A stretch of DNA of 19,507 bases, from the NCBI GenBank assembly GCA_964458125.1, contig CAYWHE010000061.1, positions 1-19,507 on the forward strand, written 5' to 3'. This stretch comes from CAYWHE01 sp964458125. GTDB lineage: Bacteria > Bacteroidota > Bacteroidia > AKYH767-A > OLB10. Of the stretch, positions 7,264 to 14,679 are shown in pieces (within the stretch, counting starts at the first letter, position 1; each line of letters begins with the position of its first letter). The position numbers and the translations under genes are program-made. The notes under the pieces were generated by a model, which was not told the DNA's origin, did no database searches, and worked only from the letters and a program-made list of their open reading frames with translations.

Positions 7264-7983
7264 ATGATAGTCGATATTTTTATTCCCTGCTTTATTGATC
7301 AGTACTTCCCCCAAACCGCAATCAACATGGTGAAGGTTCTGGAGAAGGTGGGTTGTGGGGTCAATTATCATACCGAGCAAACCTGTTGCGGGCAGCATGC
7401 TTTCCGGGAGGGGTACCGGGACCACTGCAAGGATGTGGGCGAAAAACTGATCCTGGAAATGCAAAACGACCGTTATATCGTTTGCCCGGGCTCATCCTGT
7501 ACAGCCATGGTGAAGAATTATTATCCCGGATTGTTTCACAACTCGGTTCTGCACAATGAATATAAGATCGTTCAAAAAAATTTCTTTGAATTCAGCGATT
7601 TCCTGGTCCATGTTTTACATGTCACCGACGTAGGCGCAGCATTCGACGCCAGGGCCTGCCTGCTCGACTCCTGCTCAGCCCTGAGGGAATGTCATATTGC
7701 TGAAGCCCCACGCACCCTGCTGAAAAAAGTACGGGGCTTAAAACTACTCGATATGCAGGATGCCGATACCTGTTGCGGATACGGAGGAAACTTCTCCGTG
7801 AAGTATGAAGAAATTGCCATTCACCTGGCAGCCCGTAAACTGGAACTTGTTATGGAAACCGGTGCGGAATATCTTGTTTCAACCGATATGGACTGCCTCA
7901 TGCACCTCGAAGGTTATATCCGGAAACATAACCTGCCGGTGAAAACCATACACCTTGCAGACATACTCGCTACAGGATGTTAA
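7264..7983 (+). CDS. (Fe-S)-binding CCG-domain protein, LutA/YkgE-like
   Basis: The protein has two copies of the cysteine-rich CCG domain found in LutA/YkgE, GlpC and heterodisulfide reductase subunits. Copy one has Cys9 in IPCFIDQYFP, 31 residues, then Cys41-Cys42-Gly, and CPGSSC (74-79). Copy two has LLDSCSALRE (Cys137), 32 residues, then CCGYGGNFSVK (170-180) and Cys211 in TDMDCLMH. The length of 239 residues fits the family. In Bacillus, LutA works with LutB and LutC in L-lactate oxidation to pyruvate. No lutB or lutC is present here, so this is an orphan or its partners are elsewhere. It probably takes part in electron transfer to a flavin or iron-sulfur partner. An in-frame GTG lies one codon upstream (7261); I chose the ATG because the family begins right at this beta strand. 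Confidence 0.9.
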   Translation: MIVDIFIPCFIDQYFPQTAINMVKVLEKVGCGVNYHTEQTCCGQHAFREGYRDHCKDVGEKLILEMQNDRYIVCPGSSCTAMVKNYYPGLFHNSVLHNEYKIVQKNFFEFSDFLVHVLHVTDVGAAFDARACLLDSCSALRECHIAEAPRTLLKKVRGLKLLDMQDADTCCGYGGNFSVKYEEIAIHLAARKLELVMETGAEYLVSTDMDCLMHLEGYIRKHNLPVKTIHLADILATGC

Positions 7984-8142
7984 AGAACCCGTTTTCCGGA
8001 CCATAAACATTCCCCCCCACGGATAAGGCGGCGGGAGTCAGGCAGTGATCGTTGAACATGTACCTGAAGAAATGCCCCAGTCCGATACTGAAGTTTTCCC
8101 GTTAAACAATACTCCTCAGCGCATATACTTGAAACCAAATAA

Positions 8143-8634
8143 ATGCCATCCTTCGATATTGTCAGTGAAACTGACTTACAGAAATTAGACAATGCCGTGA
8201 ATACGGCCCGGCGGGAGCTGGTCAACAGGTTTGATTTTCACGGTTCCGCAAGCGAACTTGACCTGGATAAGAAAGAAAAGTCGATTCGCATCCTCACGGA
8301 GAATGACATGCGCATGGATGCCATTGAGGGAATCCTGATTGCCCGCATGGTCAAGCAGGGACTTGAATCGGGATGCCTTGACTTTGGAAAAGAAAAATAT
8401 GCTTCGGGCAATATGTTACGTACGGATATCCGTATTAGGGAAGGGGTTGATAAGGATCATGCACGAAAAATTGTCAAGCTGATCAAGGATTCCGGCCTTC
8501 GTGTTCAGGCCTCCATTATGGATGAACAGGTCCGGGTAACTGGTAAGAAACTCGATGACCTGCAACAGATTATTTCCATCATTAAAAAAGCAGGACTTGA
8601 CCTGCCCTTACAGTATACCAATTTCAGAAATTAA
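8143..8634 (+). CDS. yajQ: YajQ family protein (UPF0234), nucleotide-binding
   Basis: The 163-residue protein opens with MPSFDIVSETDLQKLDNAV, the family signature, and continues with RFDFHGSASELDLDKKEK, ILTENDMRMDAI and the C-terminal VRVTGKKLDDLQQIISIIK, all standard for YajQ. The fold is two ferredoxin-like domains and the protein is cytosolic. Members bind nucleotides or tRNA in vitro, and the Xanthomonas homologue is a cyclic-di-GMP effector. Whether this one senses cyclic-di-GMP cannot be told from sequence. It follows the CCG-domain gene after a 159-bp gap containing a partial -7 box, TATACTTG (8124-8131), so it may have its own promoter with a very short leader. The ATG start has an upstream AAATAAATG context without a clear ribosome binding site. 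Confidence 0.95.
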   Translation: MPSFDIVSETDLQKLDNAVNTARRELVNRFDFHGSASELDLDKKEKSIRILTENDMRMDAIEGILIARMVKQGLESGCLDFGKEKYASGNMLRTDIRIREGVDKDHARKIVKLIKDSGLRVQASIMDEQVRVTGKKLDDLQQIISIIKKAGLDLPLQYTNFRN

Positions 8635-8690
8635 GGAACATGTTTTATTTTTTTGCAGGCAGGTCTAAAATCGAATCCCCGTTTGTATGG

Positions 8691-8722
8691 TTTGGTCAGC
8701 AAAATTTTTAGTCTTATCTTTG
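8691..8722 (+). promoter_or_regulatory. Bacteroidota-type promoter of slyD
   Basis: TTTG at 8691-8694 is followed after 20 bp by TATCTTTG at 8715-8722, an exact match to the TTTG / TAnnTTTG pair and the best promoter in the window. Transcription would begin near 8728, leaving a leader of about 80 nt before the ATG at 8807. The -7 box is identical to that of proline dehydrogenase. Confidence 0.65.
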
Positions 8723-8806
8723 CACCAGCCGTCAGACCCATATCTAATCCTAACCTGGCCGTCAAAAGTAAACGGTGCCTTTAAAGCCAGACCATCCCAG
8801 TAAAAA

Positions 8807-9322
8807 ATGAAAATCGGAATCAACACCGTTGTATCTGTTACTTACGACCTGCATGTAAGTAATGAACAAGACACCAGTAAAAATTTTATTGAATCAGCCG
8901 GAAAAGAAAACCCCCTGGAATTTCTTTATGGCATTGGAGGCATGATTCCGGCATTCGAGGAAAATCTTTCGGGAAAAATATCAGGTGAAAGTTTTGAGTT
9001 TATTATTCCGGCCGCCGATGCTTACGGGGAATTTGATGAGGCGGCTCTTGTCAACCTGCCCCTGGATATTTTCAAGGTTAACGGTGAACTGGATATGGAA
9101 ATCCTGAAACCCGGCATGATTGTCCCGATGACCGATAATGAAGGCAATCGCCTGAACGGAAAAGTACTGGCCGTTATCGGGGAGGAAGTGGCCATGGATT
9201 TTAATCATCCTCTGGCCGGGCAGAACCTGCATTTTCTTGGTGAAGTCATCAACGTTCGCCTGGCAACAGCGGATGAACTGGCACATGGGCATGTTCATGG
9301 TGAACATGGGCATGAACACTGA
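8807..9322 (+). CDS. slyD: FKBP-type peptidyl-prolyl isomerase, SlyD-like
   Basis: This is a cytosolic prolyl cis-trans isomerase and chaperone with a metal-binding tail. The 171 residues show the FKBP core split by an insert-in-flap domain. The core includes LEFLYGIGGMIPAFEENLSG (37-56) and FIIPAADAYGEFDEA. The flap insert runs from about 75 to 125. The core resumes with MDFNHPLAGQNLHFLGEV (130-147), the most diagnostic SlyD motif. The last twelve residues are GHVHGEHGHEH-like, with six His, matching the Ni/Zn-binding tail of SlyD, which in E. coli delivers nickel to hydrogenase. No hydrogenase genes are visible, so general folding and metal storage is the safer role. It has its own promoter and is convergent with priA. 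Confidence 0.95.
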   Translation: MKIGINTVVSVTYDLHVSNEQDTSKNFIESAGKENPLEFLYGIGGMIPAFEENLSGKISGESFEFIIPAADAYGEFDEAALVNLPLDIFKVNGELDMEILKPGMIVPMTDNEGNRLNGKVLAVIGEEVAMDFNHPLAGQNLHFLGEVINVRLATADELAHGHVHGEHGHEH

Positions 9323-9390
9323 CCCGAATCTTCATCTGATCTTTCCTTCTTTTTTATACCGGGAGCGATCACTTCCGCCGGAAGCGGATG

Positions 9391-9475
9391 GGAATTCACC
9401 ATTAGAGATTAACCTGTTTCATTTATTTTCCGGATATGCTCCTTTCCGCTCCGCGTTCGCCTGTTCGTGAATTCC
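9391..9475. repeat. Inverted repeat between slyD and priA
   Basis: GGAATTCAC (9391-9399) and GTGAATTCC (9467-9475) are a perfect 9-bp inverted pair 67 bp apart in the 282-bp spacer between two convergent genes. Just before the left arm is a small dyad, TCCGC/GCGGA (9374-9388). Neither is followed by a convincing T-run, so they are not good intrinsic terminators. The rest of the spacer shows no gene. Confidence 0.35.
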
Positions 9476-9604
9476 GGAAACGCTTCGTGTGAGCGGCCAC
9501 AAATTATTGCGGGCGGATAGCAGGATTACCATTGAAAGCGGCCCCGGTTACGCTTTTAAAATTCTTCCGTTAAGGATTAAAAATTTCCGGATTTCCGCTT
9601 AGCG

Positions 9605-12106
9605 TTAATACGGATCCACATCGATCTGAAGGATGGCCGAACGGTTCAGGGCCTCCTGTTTGAAGAAGTCGAGTGCCTTATGAATCATTTTATGGGCGGC
9701 GCTGAGGGATGCCTTTTTTTCAATTTTCAGGATGACGTGGCGCAGATGAAAGTTTCGGATGCGGCCTACAACAGGTTGAACAGGACCCAGCACGCGGCTG
9801 CCGAATTCATCCGACAGGTGTTGACGGAGACTGGCGGCAATCGCATTTACTTTTTTCTCTTCCCTGTGCTTCACGGTAAATTCGATGATTCGGGTATAAG
9901 GCGGGTAGCCGAATTTTTTCCGCTCGGCCAGTTCTTCCGTATAAAACCCTTCGTAGTCATTTTTAAGCAGGTGCCTGATAACCGGATGAACCGGGTTGTA
10001 GGCCTGTATGATCACCTTTCCCTGCGCATTGGTACGTCCGGCCCGGCCGCTGACCTGCACCATTAGCTGGTAACTCCGTTCGGCTGAGCGGAATCCGGGG
10101 TAATGAATAAGGCTGTCGGCATTGATGATGGCCACCGTACTGACATGATCAAAATGAAAACCTTTGGTCACCATTTGCGTGCCCACCAGGATGTCTGTTT
10201 CACGGTTTTCAAAAGCAGTGATCAGTTGCTGGAGGGCGTTCCTGGATCGCACGGCATCAAGGTCGAGACGGGCCACATGCTTTCCGGGAAAAAGCAAAGC
10301 CAGGTCATCCTCAATGCGCTCGGTGCCGGTACCGCGCATGCGGATGTCGTGACTGCCACAAGCCGCACAGGTGGAAGGGGTGTTGGTGGAGTAACCGCAA
10401 TAATGACATTTCATCCGGTTGTCGCGTTTGTGATAGGTGAGGGTGACATCGCAATAGATGCAATGCGGAATCCAGCTGCAGCTGTTGCATTGCAGCATGA
10501 CGGCAAAGCCCCGCCGGTTCTGAAATAAAATCACCTGTTCCTGCCGGATCAAAGCCTCCTCCATCTGTTTCAGGAGAACAGAAGAGAAACTGGCTTTCGA
10601 GAGTTTTTTCCTGTTTTCTTCCTTCATATCCACCACCTGCAGCGAGGGAAGCGGTATATTGGCATAACGTTTAGACATATGCGAAAATCCGTACTTCCCG
10701 GTCTGTGCATTGTAATAACTTTCCACAGACGGGGTAGCCGATCCCAGCAATGTTTTGGCCTTGTGGAAACCGGCCAGCATGATGGCGGTGTCGCGTGCAT
10801 GGTACCTTGGAGCAGGGTCGTATTGCTTGTACGATGACTCATGCTCTTCATCCACGATGACGAAACCCAGGTCCGAAAAAGGCAGCAGGCTGGCCGAACG
10901 GGCGCCCAGGATCACCTGGAATTTTTCCGTCTCCCGCCGGGAAGAAAAGGTCAGCACCCTGTTCCAGACCGTTGCACGCTCATTTTCATTGAACCGGGAA
11001 TGGTATACCATCAGGTGATTTCCAAAATGCCGGCGGAGCCTGCCGATCATCTGCGTGGTTAAAGCAATTTCCGGCAACAGGTACAACACCTGTTTCCCGG
11101 CTTTACAATAGGGGTCGATGAGGTTGAGGTAAACTTCCGTTTTCCCGGAGGAAGTGATCCCATGAAGCAGGACCACCTCCTTTTCCGCAAATTGCCTGTT
11201 GATTTCATCCAGGGCCTTTACCTGATCCTCATTGAGCAAAACCTTATCGCCGGGATCGATGCCTTCATCCGGGTTCACCACGGGCTTTTCCTCGGACAGC
11301 AGGAGGATGTTTTTTTTGACCAGCTGATTCAATACGGCCGGCGTGGAACGGGCCGATTTCAGCAGCACGGACCGCAACACGGGTTTTTCCCGGTGATCGG
11401 TTTGCAGGCGCAGGAAGTGCATGAGCAGTTCAAACTGACGGGGTGATTTCCTTTCGGCTGCATTCAGCCATTCCCCCATACCTTTCTCGTCCGCTGCCAC
11501 TGCGCCCGGCCGGACAATGGTTTGCGTTTTAGGCCTGTAGGCATTCTTCACCTCCTCCTCCAGCATGATGATTCCCTTTTCAATCATCGTTCGGATCAGC
11601 GGCATGACTGTTCTCAAATCAAGGATGGCCGACACTTCCTGCAACGTCAGGACGCCTTTTATTTCAAGCGCTTCGGCAACCAGGAATTCCCTGTCTGTGA
11701 GCGGCTCCAGGTTCCTGTCGAATGCCGGGTTGAAACTGATTTTGGATTCGCTCTGAAGTTTCAGCACCGAAGGCAGGGACGCCTGCATGACTTCGCCCAC
11801 TGTGCATAAATAATAACCGGCCATCCATTCCCACAGCTGAAACTGAATATCGTTAACCACCCTGGTTTCATCCAGCACCTGCAGGATGGGTTTGGCTTCA
11901 TAACCAGCAGGAGCCTGGTGATGGACGTTACGGATGACGGCGGAATATATCTTTTGTTTTCCGAACTGTACGGTCACCCGTTTGCCGGGAGCCACGTGCA
12001 TGGCAAATTCAACCGGAACCGAATACGTATACAGGTGAGCCAGGGGAAGAGGCAAAATTACATGGACATACAGGGAGTCGGTTTCAAACACAGGCGATGC
12101 GTACAA
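9605..12106 (-). CDS. priA: Primosomal protein N' (replication restart helicase PriA)
   Basis: PriA recognises stalled forks and recombination intermediates and reloads the replisome. The 833 residues carry the N-terminal 3'-DNA-binding domain (VILPLPLAHLYTYSVP, 16-31), Walker A GITSSGKT (316-323), the DEEH box (419-422), and LGSATPSVES. A zinc-binding insert contains eight Cys (540, 543, 549, 552, 567, 570, 580, 583). It also has RGTGTERIEDDL, GTQMVTKGFHF and SGRAGR (686-691). All catalytic and zinc motifs are intact. The frame begins with TTG at 12106, because an in-frame stop lies 18 bp upstream. A GTG six codons in (12091) is an alternative, and either leaves the first beta strand whole. 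The RlmL-like gene ends 61 bp upstream, so co-transcription is possible. Confidence 0.95.
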   Translation of the reverse strand: MYASPVFETDSLYVHVILPLPLAHLYTYSVPVEFAMHVAPGKRVTVQFGKQKIYSAVIRNVHHQAPAGYEAKPILQVLDETRVVNDIQFQLWEWMAGYYLCTVGEVMQASLPSVLKLQSESKISFNPAFDRNLEPLTDREFLVAEALEIKGVLTLQEVSAILDLRTVMPLIRTMIEKGIIMLEEEVKNAYRPKTQTIVRPGAVAADEKGMGEWLNAAERKSPRQFELLMHFLRLQTDHREKPVLRSVLLKSARSTPAVLNQLVKKNILLLSEEKPVVNPDEGIDPGDKVLLNEDQVKALDEINRQFAEKEVVLLHGITSSGKTEVYLNLIDPYCKAGKQVLYLLPEIALTTQMIGRLRRHFGNHLMVYHSRFNENERATVWNRVLTFSSRRETEKFQVILGARSASLLPFSDLGFVIVDEEHESSYKQYDPAPRYHARDTAIMLAGFHKAKTLLGSATPSVESYYNAQTGKYGFSHMSKRYANIPLPSLQVVDMKEENRKKLSKASFSSVLLKQMEEALIRQEQVILFQNRRGFAVMLQCNSCSWIPHCIYCDVTLTYHKRDNRMKCHYCGYSTNTPSTCAACGSHDIRMRGTGTERIEDDLALLFPGKHVARLDLDAVRSRNALQQLITAFENRETDILVGTQMVTKGFHFDHVSTVAIINADSLIHYPGFRSAERSYQLMVQVSGRAGRTNAQGKVIIQAYNPVHPVIRHLLKNDYEGFYTEELAERKKFGYPPYTRIIEFTVKHREEKKVNAIAASLRQHLSDEFGSRVLGPVQPVVGRIRNFHLRHVILKIEKKASLSAAHKMIHKALDFFKQEALNRSAILQIDVDPY

Positions 12107-12167
12107 TATTCCGGTTAACGATTACGGGAGCTGCAAAGTTGAAAATAAAAGTCTTTACAGCAACCGC

Positions 12168-13343
12168 CTAGACAGGCTCCCGGTATTTTGCCTTGCGGCT
12201 TCCGGTATACAGTTCAAATTTCAGGAAGCGGCATTCCAGTGCACCGTTGTACAACTGTATTTTCCTGGAAGGGTGCAGCCCTATGCTTTTGGCGGCCTCC
12301 TGGTTGGAGGTCAGCACCCAGGCCTGGTACCCTTCGTATTTGCGTTTCAGGTAATCCCCGATGTTTTTATACAATTCCCTGATATTGTCCTCCTGCAAGC
12401 GCTCGCCATACGGCGGATTGATTATAACGGTTCCCGGGCCGGGATGCGGCGTGTAAATGCCAAAAGGAATCTGGTGCAGTTCCACCAGGTCACCGACACC
12501 GGCGTTGATTACATTCTGCCTGGCGATGTGCAGGGTTTGAACAGACCTGTCTATTCCCGTTATGGTGAACGCGGAGGTTTTGATTTCCGCCGTTTGGGCT
12601 TCGGTTACGATGGTTCTCCACAGACCGGCATCGAAATCCTTCCACTTTTCAAAACCAAAGCCCTCCCTGAAAATACCGGGCGGGATATTTTTCGCCATCA
12701 GGGCGGCTTCAATCAGGATGGTGCCGCTGCCGCACATAAAGTCAACCAGATTGCTCTTTTGATCCCAACCGCTTAACAGAATCAGCCCCGCTGCAAGTGC
12801 TTCATTCAGGGGCGCTTCGTTGGTGTCGTCACGGTAACCGCGTTTATGCAGCGACCCGCCGGAGCTGTCGAACGACAGGGTGGCCTGGTTCTGGTACAGG
12901 TGGATATTGATCCTCAGGTCCGGATTATCAAGGGAAACGGAAGGACGTTCACCCGCTTTTTCCCGGAACCGGTCGGCAATGGCATCTTTGGCTTTCTGGG
13001 AGATGTATTTGGAATGTGTTAAGGCGGAATAATTCACCACGGTGTCGATGGCCAGCGTGCTGACCGGGTCCAGGTATTTTTCCCATTCCATTTTTTTCAC
13101 CTCTTCATACAACTGTTCCTCACTTCCCGCTGGAAAAGTATGCACCGGTTTCAGGATACGCAAGGCGGTGCGGCACCACAGGTTGGCCTTGTACATGAGG
13201 GATTTGTCACCGGTGAATTCCACGGCTCTGGTGAGCATGCGAATATCGGCTGCACCCAGCGTCTTCAGTTCATCCGCCAATAATTGTTCTGCGCCAAAAT
13301 AAGTTTTGGCAACCATCAGGTAATTTTCACTGTTTCCGGACAC
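12168..13343 (-). CDS. rlmL: THUMP-domain class I RNA methyltransferase, RlmL-like
   Basis: The protein has an N-terminal ferredoxin-like and THUMP RNA-binding region (about 1-160) and a C-terminal Rossmann methyltransferase domain. The SAM motif is DFMCGSGTILIEAALMA (201-217), and the catalytic amino-methylation motif is NPPYGERL (309-316). KRGYRDDTNEAPLNEALAAG (168-187) is also typical. Homologues methylate N2 of a guanosine in 23S rRNA (G2445 in E. coli). The E. coli enzyme is fused to RlmK; this one is the single-activity form at 391 residues. The start is GTG at 13343, with a stop 9 bp upstream in frame. ATG at 13316 (reading MVAKTYFGAEQ) is equally consistent with homologues. It lies 38 bp after corA and 61 bp before priA on the same strand. 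Confidence 0.92.
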   Translation of the reverse strand: MSGNSENYLMVAKTYFGAEQLLADELKTLGAADIRMLTRAVEFTGDKSLMYKANLWCRTALRILKPVHTFPAGSEEQLYEEVKKMEWEKYLDPVSTLAIDTVVNYSALTHSKYISQKAKDAIADRFREKAGERPSVSLDNPDLRINIHLYQNQATLSFDSSGGSLHKRGYRDDTNEAPLNEALAAGLILLSGWDQKSNLVDFMCGSGTILIEAALMAKNIPPGIFREGFGFEKWKDFDAGLWRTIVTEAQTAEIKTSAFTITGIDRSVQTLHIARQNVINAGVGDLVELHQIPFGIYTPHPGPGTVIINPPYGERLQEDNIRELYKNIGDYLKRKYEGYQAWVLTSNQEAAKSIGLHPSRKIQLYNGALECRFLKFELYTGSRKAKYREPV

Positions 13344-13381
13344 GATGATTTAGTATATGGATATGAATGCAATCGCCGGCG

Positions 13382-14527
13382 TCATGATTTGGTCAGCCAG
13401 CCTTTCTTAAAATAAAAATAGAGTTGTAAAATTACGATAAGCAGCATCACGATCCACACGCCTATATATCCATAAGGGGAATACAGTTCAGGCATGTTCA
13501 GGGGGTATACCTGACCGGTTACCTCATCCTTTTCCGCGAAGTTCATTCCGTAAACGCCAACGATGAAGGTTAAGGGTATAAAGATGGTGGAGATGACGGC
13601 CAGGACTTTCATAATCTGGTTCAGGCGGTTGCTGATGCCGGAGAGGTAAATATCCATCAGGCTGGCCGTGATTTCCTTGTAGCTTTCCACCAGGTCCATC
13701 GCTTGTATGGTGTGATCATAGGTGTCGCGCAGGTATAATTTGGTGGCATCAGAAATCAGTTCATTGTGGGTGCGCAGCATGTCGTTCACCTTATCGCGCT
13801 CGGCAAAGATGGACCGGCGGAAAACGATAAGCCGGCGTTTGGTACTCTGTATTTTCAGCAGGGATTCCCGCGTGGGGTGCACCAGCAATTCATCCTCCAG
13901 TTCATCAAGCTGGTCTCCGATTTTTTCCATGAGCGGGAAATAATTATCCACAATGGCATCGAGCAGGGCGTAGGCCATGTAGTCGGATTTACTTCTTCGT
14001 ATATAACCTTTTCCGGTCCGTATCCTGTTCCTTACCGGGTCAAACAGGTCATCGTAGCTTTCCTGGATGGTGATCACAAAGTTGGAACCCAGGAACAGGT
14101 TCATCTGACCGTTGACCATATCGCAATTGGGCAGCTGGTAAAGCATGCGCGAAACGATGAAGAGGTGGCTCTCATGTTCTTCCTGTTTCGGCCGCTGGTG
14201 GGTGTTCATCGCATCTTCCATTTCCAGGGGGTGAATACGGAAATAGGCCGCCAGTTCCTCAAAGAGAGGTTTGTCGCCTACGCCCCTGATATGTATCCAG
14301 TGGTTCCGGTCCGGAAATTTTTCATACTGTTTCCGGATTTCACCAAATGACTGAACGGAAGTTTCATCCAGCAGCCCGGCATTATAGGAAAAAACGGCAA
14401 TGAGCGGCTTTACGGCATCATCGGCAATAGCCAGCGTACCCGGACTGGAACCGGGCAATACCCGCCGGGGTTTCCGGACTCTTAAATAAATACGCGGCAT
14501 CCGGCTGAACCGCTTATTACTTTTCAT
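13382..14527 (-). CDS. corA: Magnesium/cobalt transporter CorA
   Basis: CorA is a homopentameric inner-membrane Mg2+ channel. The 381-residue chain has the large cytosolic N-terminal domain (to about 310) with long coiled helices (QLDELEDELLVHPTRESLLK and onward). Two C-terminal membrane segments follow. The first (KVLAVISTIFIPLTFIVGVY) ends in the GMN selectivity signature at 327-329. The second (GYIGVWIVMLLIVILQLYFY) is followed by a basic tail, KKGW. The periplasmic loop after GMN contains acidic residues (EKDEVTG, MPEL) as usual. The start ATG at 14527 gives a basic N-terminus slightly longer than some homologues. The gene diverges from the sodium:solute symporter across 152 bp and heads a minus-strand group with the RlmL-like gene and priA. 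Confidence 0.95.
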   Translation of the reverse strand: MKSNKRFSRMPRIYLRVRKPRRVLPGSSPGTLAIADDAVKPLIAVFSYNAGLLDETSVQSFGEIRKQYEKFPDRNHWIHIRGVGDKPLFEELAAYFRIHPLEMEDAMNTHQRPKQEEHESHLFIVSRMLYQLPNCDMVNGQMNLFLGSNFVITIQESYDDLFDPVRNRIRTGKGYIRRSKSDYMAYALLDAIVDNYFPLMEKIGDQLDELEDELLVHPTRESLLKIQSTKRRLIVFRRSIFAERDKVNDMLRTHNELISDATKLYLRDTYDHTIQAMDLVESYKEITASLMDIYLSGISNRLNQIMKVLAVISTIFIPLTFIVGVYGMNFAEKDEVTGQVYPLNMPELYSPYGYIGVWIVMLLIVILQLYFYFKKGWLTKS

Positions 14528-14569
14528 AATGCCTTGTTGAGAAGTTTTGCATCGACGGATTGAAAGTTG

Positions 14570-14600
14570 TTTGTAAAAATAGAGAAATTAAACATATTTG
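14570..14600 (+). promoter_or_regulatory. Possible promoter of the symporter-methyltransferase-ZIP operon
   Basis: TTTG at 14570-14573 is followed after 19 bp by CATATTTG (14593-14600), seven of eight matches to TAnnTTTG. Spacing is typical. The leader to the ATG at 14680 would be about 75 nt. The site lies in the divergent spacer with corA. Confidence 0.45.
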
Positions 14601-14679
14601 CTCCTTCTCACGGGAATCCTACCAACTGGTACTGTGTATATGATCAAGCAAGCACCCTACCGTTTTCATCCATAAAACC

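Noticed and set aside
9237..9470. 77-codon plus-strand frame overlapping the slyD end
   Set aside because: It shifts out of the slyD frame and runs through repeat-rich spacer without a conserved pattern.
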